A stretch of DNA of 64,000 nucleotides, from assembly GCA_963678205.1 (NCBI GenBank), contig OY782760.1, forward strand, positions 186,001 to 250,000, given 5' to 3'. Below the pieces are notes generated by a model. That model saw only the letters and a program-made list of their open reading frames with translations, was not told the DNA's origin and made no database searches. Source of the stretch: G963556115 sp963678205 (GTDB lineage Bacteria; Planctomycetota; SZUA-567). This document shows positions 35,514 to 44,765 of this stretch, one piece after another (position 1 is the first letter of the stretch; each line of letters opens with the position of its first letter). A program made the position numbers and the translations under genes.

Positions 35514-38500
35514 ATGAAAAAGAATTTTATAATACACCCAATAGGATTCATCCAAAAAGATAAAGAATCGACAATTTTACAGTTATCTAAAAAATACAAT
35601 AAAGCGCTTAAGCACCTTGATAAATTCAGCCATTGCATTATATTTTCATACAATAATAAAGTAATAATGCATAATGTAAGCCGAATTATTCATTTAAATT
35701 TAAATGACGGAATTATAGCTCTTGATAAAACTGCTATAAATAATCATGAAGAGGTTTTTGATATAAAACCATACTTCCCTTGTGAAGACAAAATTATTAT
35801 ACCTGACAATAATAAATCAAGAAAAGAAATTACAAAAACATTCAACTCGACAAAAACATATAACACTACTGAAATAGTACTAACTAAAAAAATAGAAATT
35901 ACCCCTAAAGCAACGTTTAACAATATTCACAGCAATCATGTTATCACAATACACGACAAAAAACTGACTAACATAATTGCTAAAAATAAATATCTTAAAG
36001 TCATCTGGTGGTTCGGAAGATTTGATTCTAATCAGTTTAGACGTACTCTTACCACAAAACCTCCATATGAAAACGCCCCTGAATGCGGTATTTTTGCAAC
36101 TAGATCACCTGTACGCCCAAACCCAATCGCATGTACAATAGTTAAAGTTAATGAGTTAATTAAAAACAGAATTACTGTAAGCGGTTTTGATGGATTTAAC
36201 CAAACAGAAATTATTGACCTCATTTCATATAATCCTGAAGAGGATTTTGTTAAAAATGCCGTAATACCTGAATGGCTTGATCTATGGGAAAGCCATAAAT
36301 CATTTACAAAAAAACAAAATATCCCAACAGATATTATTCTCAAAAAAAGCGGTACAAATTTTTTTATTGAATCTATTATCAAAGAAAAAATAAAATATCG
36401 CCCTAAAGAAATACTCACAACTAAAAAATTTAAAAATCACGATACAATCTCAGTAAAAAATGCGTTTGAAAACAACCTCAAAAATATTGATATTGATATA
36501 CCTAAAAACAAAATAACTGTTATTACTGGCGTCAGCGGCAGTGGAAAATCAACACTGGCTTTTGATACGATATACAATGAAAGTAATCGGCAATTCATGA
36601 GCATAATGAGTAATGATCTTTCATTACAACAAGCAAATGTAGATCAAATAAACGGATTAATACCAGCTGTTGCAATCGGGCAGAAAACACCCTACCTAAA
36701 TCCTCGCTCTACCGTTGGAACTTTCAGTGGCATCTCAGAACTCCTTAGGCAACTATATACCAACATAAGCACTAGACATTGCGAAAACTGCCATCATGGA
36801 ATTGACGTTTTAACTAAAGCTGAAATTACTAAATACATAAAATTATTAAAATCAGATTACAAAATTTCCCCATATGGAACAACAAAGCCAACAGATATAA
36901 ACACAGCACTAAAAGAAGGTCAAGGTGCATTACATCTCAATACAAATAATAAAACATACACCCTACAGACTCGCTTGTTTTGCTTTAACTGCGGCTCAAT
37001 GATGTTTGAAACTATTCCAGGAATGTTCAGTTCAAACAATCCTGATCATATGTGTCAGACCTGTAAAGGACTTGGCTATGAAACAAAAATAGATATTGAC
37101 TTAATCATTGACAAACCTGAACTTTCTATACTTGACGGTGCTTCATGTTTCTGGGGTAACATGAAAAAATTCAAAGAGAAGCCCAATGCGAACTGGATGA
37201 GAGGTGAGGTAATAGCACTTGCGATTGCTCACAATGTTGACCTTAAATTACCATACAAAGATCTCCCAGATACCTTTAAAAATGAACTACTATATGGAAA
37301 CAACGGCAAAAAGCTCACTTTTAAATACAAGACCTCTTCAGGAAGAGGAGGGTATATTGAAAGAGAGGCAATTGGAGCAGTAAATACAATTAAACGGTTA
37401 CTTATTGAAGGCGCCCCCAACAGTTCAAATACAATTGCAGATCGCTATACAAAAAAAGTACCCTGCACTTCCTGCTCAGGTGAATGCCTTGCTCCAACTG
37501 GCAGACTTTCAGAAATAAATGGCATAAGGTACCCCATAGCTGAACGCATGAATATAACTGAATTTAAAGATTGGCTACAAAATCTTGAGTTACCAAAGCC
37601 AAAATTTCTAAAAGTTGAAATGCTAATCCATAAGCTTATCTTTCAATCAAATAAAATAATTGATATGGGACTTGGATATCTATCGTTAAACCGGCAAATT
37701 CCAACATTAAGTGGAGGTGAATTGAGAAGAGTTCAACTCGCTTCACAATTCGGCACTAATCTCACCAATATGCTCTACGTGCTCGATGAACCAACAAAAG
37801 GTCTTCATCCTTCAGATCACTCAAAGCTAATGCACAAAATTAAAGAATTAAGAGATAAAGACAATACAATTATACTTGTTGAGCATACCCGTGAAATAAT
37901 CAACAATGCAGATTTTATTGTTGACATTGGAAAAGGTGCAGGAAAATATGGTGGAGAAATAATTGCCAAAGGTAGTGTCGAAGAAATTAAAAACAATCCT
38001 AATTCCATTACTGGGAAGTATCTTTCACAAGAAAGAAGCACAACACCCAAAAAAATTAATACCGACACAACCTCTTCAATTACTTTGCTAGGAGCAAAAG
38101 GACATAACTTAAAAAATATTGATGTTACATTCCCATTAGGTAAATTCACATGTGTTACAGGTGTAAGTGGCAGCGGGAAAAGTTCATTAGTAGCAGATAC
38201 TCTCTACCCAGCGATTGCAAAAAAACTTGAACAAATCACCAAAGAATGCCTTGAATATGAAGAAATTACTGGTACTGAAAATTTAAATGGTGTGATGTTA
38301 GTCTCACAAAAACCTATTGGAAGAACTCCAAAATCTATCCCGGCAACCTATACAGGAGTATTTGAGTTAATACGAAATATATTTTCACGAACAGATCAGG
38401 CCAAAGCCTTGAAATACTCCAAAGATTATTTTACCTTTAATGGTAAAAATGGCCAATGTGAAGTATGCAATGGACTTGGGCAATTAAAAATTCCGATGAA

Positions 38501-38993
38501 TCATATGAATGATATCTGGGTCACCTGTTCACATTGTAAAGGGAGAAGATATAAAGATGAAATTCTTCAAATCAAATATAAAGGACACAGTATATATGAT
38601 ATTTTAGAACTTGAAGTCCGAGAAGCATTAGATCTATTTAGAGATGACTCAAAAACAACTCAAATCCTTAAAATGATTAATAAAGTGGGACTATCATATT
38701 TAAAATTAGGTCAAAGCGCGGCAACACTCAGTGGCGGTGAAGCTCAAAGACTAAAACTTACAAAAGAGCTCTGCAAAGGAAACAGCTCAGGTATCGTTTA
38801 TATACTTGATGAACCCACAACTGGTCTACACTTTGCGGACACAGAACGATTAACATCTATTCTTAAAGACCTTCTCAACACAGGTAATACAGTTATTGCA
38901 ATCGAACATAATACAGATTTTATTGCAGAGGCAGATCATGTAATTGAACTTGGACCTTGTGGTGGTGAAAAAGGAGGATATCTTATTCAATAA
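35514..38993 (+). CDS. TrmO-like / UvrA-like ATPase fusion protein
   Basis: A 1159-residue fusion. Residues 1-93 are a TrmO/TsaA-like segment (FIIHPIGFIQKD, DKFSHCIIFSY, VFDIKPY) without the usual central loop. Residues about 150-245 form a second TrmO-like segment with CGIFATRSPVRPNPIACTIV. From about 310 a complete UvrA-type double ABC ATPase follows: Walker A GVSGSGKS at about 339 and 882, signatures LSGGELRRVQL and LSGGEAQRLKL, and Cys-x2-Cys zinc fingers (CENCHHG, CFNCGSMMF, CQTCKG, CEVCNG, CSHCKG). ATG 35514 follows GAAGGAAG. Class 2 UvrA proteins act in drug resistance or repair; a tRNA-methylase-like N-terminus is unusual. Confidence 0.85.
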   Translation: MKKNFIIHPIGFIQKDKESTILQLSKKYNKALKHLDKFSHCIIFSYNNKVIMHNVSRIIHLNLNDGIIALDKTAINNHEEVFDIKPYFPCEDKIIIPDNNKSRKEITKTFNSTKTYNTTEIVLTKKIEITPKATFNNIHSNHVITIHDKKLTNIIAKNKYLKVIWWFGRFDSNQFRRTLTTKPPYENAPECGIFATRSPVRPNPIACTIVKVNELIKNRITVSGFDGFNQTEIIDLISYNPEEDFVKNAVIPEWLDLWESHKSFTKKQNIPTDIILKKSGTNFFIESIIKEKIKYRPKEILTTKKFKNHDTISVKNAFENNLKNIDIDIPKNKITVITGVSGSGKSTLAFDTIYNESNRQFMSIMSNDLSLQQANVDQINGLIPAVAIGQKTPYLNPRSTVGTFSGISELLRQLYTNISTRHCENCHHGIDVLTKAEITKYIKLLKSDYKISPYGTTKPTDINTALKEGQGALHLNTNNKTYTLQTRLFCFNCGSMMFETIPGMFSSNNPDHMCQTCKGLGYETKIDIDLIIDKPELSILDGASCFWGNMKKFKEKPNANWMRGEVIALAIAHNVDLKLPYKDLPDTFKNELLYGNNGKKLTFKYKTSSGRGGYIEREAIGAVNTIKRLLIEGAPNSSNTIADRYTKKVPCTSCSGECLAPTGRLSEINGIRYPIAERMNITEFKDWLQNLELPKPKFLKVEMLIHKLIFQSNKIIDMGLGYLSLNRQIPTLSGGELRRVQLASQFGTNLTNMLYVLDEPTKGLHPSDHSKLMHKIKELRDKDNTIILVEHTREIINNADFIVDIGKGAGKYGGEIIAKGSVEEIKNNPNSITGKYLSQERSTTPKKINTDTTSSITLLGAKGHNLKNIDVTFPLGKFTCVTGVSGSGKSSLVADTLYPAIAKKLEQITKECLEYEEITGTENLNGVMLVSQKPIGRTPKSIPATYTGVFELIRNIFSRTDQAKALKYSKDYFTFNGKNGQCEVCNGLGQLKIPMNHMNDIWVTCSHCKGRRYKDEILQIKYKGHSIYDILELEVREALDLFRDDSKTTQILKMINKVGLSYLKLGQSAATLSGGEAQRLKLTKELCKGNSSGIVYILDEPTTGLHFADTERLTSILKDLLNTGNTVIAIEHNTDFIAEADHVIELGPCGGEKGGYLIQ

Positions 38994-39461
38994 ATAGTAA
39001 ATTTCATAAAACTTACTTACTGTCTCTGTATGTTTTTTTTAACTATAAATAATTAATAATATTATTCTTTAAACATAATATAATGCCTTCATATTGTTTA
39101 ATATTGATTGTTATATATCGAAACATTTATAGCCAGTCACCATTACTCATCTTTTCAAATCCACACTTATCATTACTAAATTACTTTATTAAACAAAAAA
39201 GTATTGTATTATTAGCAACAATCTTTTATTTACATGTTAACACATACAGATAAGCTATTACTATTCACAAGTGCCTATACAAAATCCACAACTTATGGTA
39301 CAATAAGTAAAAGTTAAAATAACAATAATTTAACAACACAGTAATATTATTGAATTATTTTTATATATACTATACGGTAACTTATTAGTGAATTAGATAG
39401 CAGATAATTTAAATAGCCATTTTTACTCTATCAGTTAAATAGAATGAAAAGGGAAATTATT
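38994..39461. other. Spacer before glycosyltransferase
   Basis: About 470 bases of very AT-rich DNA. No ORF, clear hairpin or promoter could be supported. Confidence 0.55.
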
Positions 39462-40685
39462 ATGAATGTTATGTTCTCTGCTTTTACGGCTCCTACCAGC
39501 ACAATTGGTGCAGTAACCCGCATGATGGCACTAGCTAAAAAATTTGCCAAAGAAGGGCATACTGTGAATTTCTGCGCATCAGGAGAAACTGTAGAGCTCC
39601 TAAAAGCCAAAGGGTTTACTGTACAAGTTATGCCAGAGTCCACTATATTTGGGCTTCCAAAAATAATCTCAAATTTAATCTCTAAGCATTCATACACCGC
39701 CAAACGTCCTGCTAAAGAAGGTAAAAGCTATGGTAACCTATGGCTATTTCTTTATTTCTCTGGGCATTCTAACAGACGCTATCTTTTAGAATGTGTTAAA
39801 AAACAAGTTGAAGCATGCTGTAATCATAAAACAGACTTACTTGTCTCAGAACTAGAACCAAGTGCATACCTAGTAGCTTATATTTTGAACAAGCCTCTAG
39901 TAACAACCTATTCAGCAATTGCAAAAAAAGGAGAAGATGCTTATTTCTGGAGCAAAGCCGAAAATAGTGTAAATTATGTTTTAAAGCATTTTGGATACAA
40001 ATCAGACACTACCCTACATGAAATAATTTATGGCAAAAATATCTTCAAACTCATTCCTTCAATTCCAGAATTAGAGCAGACCCCATATGAACGCAATACC
40101 TGCTACTGCGGAAATCTTTTGGAATCCGTAAAAAAATCCAGCTCAAACTTTACCCTAAAAAATGGGAAAAAATATATATTCTGTTACTTTGGTACAGGTT
40201 CTATTTCTCACAATATTATTGAAAAAGAACTACCTAAAGCGCTAGCAGACAAAGATGACATTATATGCTACCTAGCAACAGATTCCATAAAAGAGGATTA
40301 TTCCATAGGTAATGTCAAGTTTGTAAACTATATAAATGCAACGAAACTTCTGCCACACTGCATACTCACCCTATGCCACGGTGGTCTCAACACAATAACC
40401 CAATCACTAGAATACGGTGTCCCTGTGTTAAGTTTTCCTGGGCCTATCTTTGAGAGAAGGTTTAACTCCGAAATGCTCCAGAAAGCCGGTGTTGGCTACA
40501 TGGGCGAATTGAGTGATTTCAATGCATCATGGATTAAGAATATGCTCTATATTAAATCGACATTAAGTCAGAACCTAACAAGAATCCAAAATCGCTTCAA
40601 AGAATATAAAGGTGAAGATACCGCATATGCAAAGATTAATGAGTGGAATAATTCTTTATCAGCTAAAGAACCCGCAACATTTTAA
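39462..40685 (+). CDS. MGT/UGT-type glycosyltransferase (GT1-like)
   Basis: A 407-residue GT-B fold enzyme. The N-terminus NVMFSAFTAPTSTIGAVTRM followed by LAKKFAKEGHTVNFCASGET is the acceptor domain. The nucleotide-sugar end has LTLCHGGLNTITQSLEYGVP with VLSFPGPIFERRFNSEML, the PSPG-like box (HGG...E). ATG 39462 is used because AAGGGA precedes it; a start six codons earlier has none. Macrolide, sterol and lipid glycosyltransferases share this plan, so the acceptor is unknown. A weak hairpin at 40785-40814 follows. Confidence 0.85.
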   Translation: MNVMFSAFTAPTSTIGAVTRMMALAKKFAKEGHTVNFCASGETVELLKAKGFTVQVMPESTIFGLPKIISNLISKHSYTAKRPAKEGKSYGNLWLFLYFSGHSNRRYLLECVKKQVEACCNHKTDLLVSELEPSAYLVAYILNKPLVTTYSAIAKKGEDAYFWSKAENSVNYVLKHFGYKSDTTLHEIIYGKNIFKLIPSIPELEQTPYERNTCYCGNLLESVKKSSSNFTLKNGKKYIFCYFGTGSISHNIIEKELPKALADKDDIICYLATDSIKEDYSIGNVKFVNYINATKLLPHCILTLCHGGLNTITQSLEYGVPVLSFPGPIFERRFNSEMLQKAGVGYMGELSDFNASWIKNMLYIKSTLSQNLTRIQNRFKEYKGEDTAYAKINEWNNSLSAKEPATF

Positions 40686-40784
40686 ATTTATTTATAACTA
40701 GCATTATTAAAACAAGCCGCTTTATATAAAGATACTAAACTTAATTTTTACTATCCTAGTAATTATATTTCTTTTGCACACTAA

Positions 40785-40814
40785 TGCAGCAAATCAATAA
40801 AATTCTTTGCTGCA
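40785..40814. terminator. Weak hairpin after glycosyltransferase gene
   Basis: Perfect 9-base arms TGCAGCAAA / TTTGCTGCA with a 12-base loop and no real T-tract. It lies between the glycosyltransferase gene and the LysR remnant. Confidence 0.4.
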
Positions 40815-40857
40815 GTTATTAATGACACATCACGCCTAACGACTACGCCTATTTTCC

Positions 40858-41617
40858 TTAACTAAGGCTCTGATATACTGGGATCTGATGCAACTTATTT
40901 CGTTCAAGTTCTTCTTTGACAAATTCTTTTATAACACATGAAACTTCAATTCCAATACGAGCAAACTCAACTAGAAAGTCCATGCTACCTGTCTCTATCT
41001 CATGTTCAATTTTAATACTATTAGCACGAAATAACTTACAATATAGTTCCAAGTCTAATTCCATTTTTCAAGAAGCATAATTGGTTTATTTATTATAGCC
41101 TCACCACTAAGTTCAACATCGGACCTATTACTTGACATAAATATATCATATATATCCATTAACTGATAATACTCATAAACATCCTTCACTTTTGAGTATG
41201 TTATAATTGCAAAATCAATACCACCGCGCTCAAATAGGTTAATAGATTGCGGAGACCAAGCATTTACAACCTAAATGGTAACATCAGAAAACTTTTTCAT
41301 GAAAATTCTTTAACTTTGTCATAATGCAATATTTACAAAGTGTATTACTTATCCCTACCTTAACTCTACTACAACAACCTGACTTTAGATTTGTTATTGT
41401 CTTCTCAGCCAACTCAAAATGACTAAATGCCATCCTGATGTTACAGAATATCGCTTCTTCCTCTGTTGTCAGCTTCATACCCTTTGCATGTCTTATGATC
41501 AAGACACAACCAGTTATATTTTTCAATCCTCATTATTACCTTACTAACAGCTGTCTAGCTAATATAAAGTTCTTCAGCAACATACGATATACTACCACAT
41601 TTACCAGCGGTTTCAAC
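40858..41617 (-). pseudogene. Decayed LysR-type transcriptional regulator
   Basis: Across several frames of the minus strand one can read a whole LysR plan: HTH start VETAGKCGSISYVAEELYIS, a TAG (41555-41557) where Gln is expected, then TAVSKVIMRIE. A frameshift leads to CVLIIRHAKGMKLTTEEEAI (the usual kGmxLTeaG stretch). The ligand domain has a TAG at 41271-41273 and reads NAWSPQSINLFERGGIDFAI, MSSNRSDVELSG and MDFLVEFARIGIEVSCVIKE to the stop at 40858. At least two stops and two or more frameshifts make it nonfunctional. It lies next to a TauE/SafE gene, a usual LysR target. Confidence 0.85.
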
Positions 41618-41620
41618 CTA

Positions 41621-41878
41621 TGGGTTACTGATTACTATCATGTAATGCAAAGTCACGAAGTTATCCTCAACTGGTATAAATCAACTGATATCAAACCATA
41701 TTTTGAACAAATTGATTCAAGCTTGCATAATGAGTTTGAAGAAGATATTCTCAGTAGCATAATAAAATACTATCCGTGCGGAATTGACAAAAAAGTGCTA
41801 TCTCCTTTCACAAAACAGCTTATGATATTATACAAGCACAAAGACGAATATACATATTCTGCTCAATATTCAATATAA
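41621..41878 (+). pseudogene. C-terminal fragment of a Tam-like SAM methyltransferase
   Basis: The frame from about 41621 reads DYYHVMQSHEVILNWYKSTD, IKPYFEQID, FEEDILSSIIKYYPCGIDKK and VLSPFTKQLMILYKHKDEY to the stop at 41878. This matches the last third of trans-aconitate 2-methyltransferase-type proteins (eWykgTxlrPYl...YP...dGkvLfPFkRlfi). The catalytic SAM-binding N-terminus is absent: upstream in frame lies only the antisense of the LysR remnant. So it is a truncated relic that abuts the remnant within a few bases. Confidence 0.75.
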
Positions 41879-42163
41879 CTACGTTATATTTATTACAAAA
41901 TGCTTTAAGTGGCATACTACCAATAATTATTATTTGCGATATCAGCATCATTTTATAACAACAGCAAACTTTTATTTATGCTACTCATCTAAACAATATA
42001 ATCCACTTTTAGCAAAGATAAAGGTCAAATAACAATTCATACTGTCAACTTTATTCAGTATTTCTTAACTCCAACCATATAATCATATTACAAAAGTATT
42101 GACATTATGGCAGTATCTTATTACAAATAATATTTAAGTTATGATTAATATGGATAAACTAAT

Positions 42164-43183
42164 ATGAAGGTCAAAGACAAAACACCTTACATAATTCTTG
42201 CTATTATAGCAGTGGCCTGGGTTTTAGCATTTCCTTACTTTAAAGAGAACTTTCTAGCCAAGTACTCTTATATGCCACTTTTAGGAATTGTTGCAGCAAC
42301 TGTAGCCAATACTACACCTGCTGCCGCTGGCATCGTCTACTTTCCTGTTTTAACCAAGCTTAATATAGATCCCTTTACAGCATTCCAGTTTAGTCTTATT
42401 ATTCAAGCCTACGGCATGAGTCTTGGAACTTTCAAATGGTATAAACTTAACAAGAAGCTCTTTTTAACCAGCATCCTCCCTATATGTATCCTTGGAGGCA
42501 TGATAGGGGTCAGCCTAAGCATTGTTGTATTTCCTCTGAAAAACCCTGAACTATTAATTCTTACCTTCAATTCAATTGCTTTTGTATTTACCCAGGTTAT
42601 CTTTTTCTCAATACTTTTTAAATGCAAATACCCAAAAATATCTATTGATCTTACAAAGATGACCACAATAATACTCTTTACTATCTCGCTAATTGGAGGA
42701 ATTATTTCTGGCTGGATTGGCTTTGGAATAGATACTATTTTCTACTTCATACTTACTCTCTGCTTCAAGATCAACCCTGCCATTTCTATAGTAACCTCAA
42801 TAAGCCTTATGGCAGCCACGTCCATCTTTGGTACCATACTAAATATCATTTTCAATGATGTTCCATTCTCTCTATGGTACTCAGCAATACCAGGTGTCAC
42901 TATTGCCGGTTTATTTATTGCATCATATATCGCGGTAAAGATTGGTGCAAAAAATGTGCTTTTATTATTTACGTTCTTTCTCTGTTCAGATTTTTTTCTT
43001 ACTTTATGGACTCAGAAAACAATACCGTTGAGTCAAGCGTTGAAGACAGGAATAACTTATTCACTTATAGTATACCTACTTGTTGTACATGTAAAAATTT
43101 TCAAACAGAGCTATTGTAGCCTTACAGATAATCTTGGAGAATTTAAAGAAGCAGAAAGTACTGTTTCTTCCAAGAAAAAATAG
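42164..43183 (+). CDS. TauE/SafE-family membrane permease
   Basis: A 339-residue inner-membrane protein with eight or so hydrophobic helices. The first conserved block is LLGIVAATVANTTPAAAGIV (about 39-58), an Asn/Pro-rich re-entrant region. The second, equivalent repeat is IGGIISGWIGFGIDTIFYFI (about 185-205). The family exports or imports sulfoacetate, sulfite and other organic anions; the substrate is not deducible. It begins behind a decayed LysR gene that may once have controlled it. ATG 42164 has no strong ribosome site. Confidence 0.88.
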   Translation: MKVKDKTPYIILAIIAVAWVLAFPYFKENFLAKYSYMPLLGIVAATVANTTPAAAGIVYFPVLTKLNIDPFTAFQFSLIIQAYGMSLGTFKWYKLNKKLFLTSILPICILGGMIGVSLSIVVFPLKNPELLILTFNSIAFVFTQVIFFSILFKCKYPKISIDLTKMTTIILFTISLIGGIISGWIGFGIDTIFYFILTLCFKINPAISIVTSISLMAATSIFGTILNIIFNDVPFSLWYSAIPGVTIAGLFIASYIAVKIGAKNVLLLFTFFLCSDFFLTLWTQKTIPLSQALKTGITYSLIVYLLVVHVKIFKQSYCSLTDNLGEFKEAESTVSSKKK

Positions 43184-43190
43184 TACTTTT
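43155..43190 (+). terminator. Terminator overlapping the TauE/SafE gene end
   Basis: Arms AAAGTACT / AGTACTTT enclose an inner TTTCTT / AAGAAA pairing and are followed by T. The left arm lies inside the coding end and the stop codon is in the right half. Confidence 0.6.
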
Positions 43191-43723
43191 AAGTTATATT
43201 GACATTGTAAAGCACAAACTCAGAGTTTTGTATACTCTTAAAAAAAACTATATCTCGCCTACTCTGGTATACCTTTAAATTTTTATAAACTTAACCTTTA
43301 TAATTATAATTCCAATTTAGCTTATGCTTATAATATAAAACCGCACAAATTGAAAAATCATCCCCGATATTTCATCTTTTTATAGCACTCAGTCCATTCT
43401 TGCTGATTACCCCAATTATTAGCAAAAAATAACCTTATAACTATTTTACAGACTTTAAAAAGCCTACATCGTACAGCAATTCTTCAGAATGAATATTTTT
43501 ACTTACCAATAACAATTTTCTTAGTCTATCTCAACTTTTTATATAACTTTAATGCCTATAGACAATAAAACTATCAATCATGACTATAACAATATTAGAT
43601 ATAAAGTTACATTTTTGCGTTAAGAAGAGTAAGTCTAAAAATTATTTTACTCTTTCTGAATTAAAATTTAGTAACTCAGCATCTTAAAATAACTATATAT
43701 TCTTAAAAATAGAGGAGTGATAT
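43191..43723. other. Spacer between permease and tRNA-Ser
   Basis: About 530 bases, AT-rich. Nothing supported beyond loose T-runs that may end the tRNA-Ser transcript. Confidence 0.55.
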
Positions 43724-43813
43724 TGGCGGAGAGACGGGGATTCGAACCCCGGGTAGACTTACGCCCACACACGCTTTCCAAGCGTGCCCGTTCAACCGCT
43801 CCGGCATCTCTCC
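43724..43813 (-). tRNA. tRNA-Ser (GGA)
   Basis: On the minus strand: acceptor GGAGAGA / TCTCTCC, D arm with GCGGTTGAACGGGC, anticodon arm CACGC-TTGGAAA-GCGTG with GGA at the loop centre, a long class II variable arm (TGTGGGCGTAAGTCTACCC region), T loop TTCGAAT and encoded CCA. Length 90, as expected for serine. Confidence 0.97.
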
Positions 43814-43829
43814 TAAAGAATTATTTAGT

Positions 43830-43857
43830 ATTGTAATCCTCATAACAACATAGTCAA
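43830..43857 (-). promoter_or_regulatory. Promoter of tRNA-Ser
   Basis: On the minus strand TTGACT (43852-43857), 16 bases, TACAAT (43830-43835), about 16 bases before the tRNA. The -35 hexamer and spacing match the tRNA-Asp promoter. Confidence 0.7.
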
Positions 43858-44642
43858 TATTAAAATTACCTCAATATCATAATGCCACCCGAAATCTACC
43901 GCGATCACATTAATTGCGTTATAAATACTAAGAGTACAAAATAAACAAACAGATTGCCGGCAGAAGAATAACTGAGATAAAAAACAATATCAGTCTATCA
44001 ATAAATTAGCTCACTGGCAAAATAGAAAAGTCATAAGCGACAATAAGCATAATCAAGACTGGCAAACAAAGCCTTACATTGAATCCCTTAATTTCAATTT
44101 CTAAAGCATAGAAATCTGCACGAATATCTCATAGCTAATCTATTTCTTACATCACCGGAAAACAGAGCAACCCTGACAGATACATAAGAGTTATAAAAAA
44201 AGGCTTAACATTACCTGACAAACCCGGATTAAATATATTTTATCCCATAGACAATATGAACTTATCACTTTCATAAGAATTAAATTCTTTTTTAAAGCAA
44301 TTCCACAACTTAGCAAAAATTTTGCTAAAATGACAACAATTCTATAAAATTATATTTATCCTCAAACATAACTTACAACACAACATACTTAAATCCATTA
44401 ACAACGCTAACCCATGATTGATCAACGAGTTTCATCAATAACTCAAACAGTTCAAGCAACGATACAAACATAGCCTTACTAAAAATACTATACAATAAAT
44501 TATAGCTTAGTAATTAACATATGAACATTCAGTAAAACAGAATTAATAAGCATATCTTTAATACTTAAAATATGAATCCCACCTATTTTCACTTTTAACC
44601 GGAAAAGACCTATACATAATAAAAAAACGCCCAGCTCACTAC

Positions 44643-44670
44643 TTGAATTTAAAATATTCTCGGCTATAAT
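44643..44670 (+). promoter_or_regulatory. Promoter of gltBD
   Basis: TTGAAT (44643-44648), 16 bases, TATAAT (44665-44670). It lies about 95 bases before the gltB start, leaving room for a regulated leader. Confidence 0.6.
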
Positions 44671-44765
44671 TTTACAGGTTTATACATAATTGTTAAATCT
44701 ACCTACAAAAAAATTAATTAATATAATTAATATATATACAATTAGAAAAAATAGGAGACAAACTA

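Larger units (their letters stand above)
43814..44765. other. Long spacer before gltB
   Basis: About 950 bases with no supportable ORF. It holds the tRNA-Ser promoter at its left end (minus strand) and the gltB promoter at its right end. Confidence 0.6.

Noticed and set aside
41438..41620. First 60 codons of the long plus-strand frame ending at 41878
   Set aside because: They are the antisense of the LysR remnant. Only the part after about 41621 matches a methyltransferase.
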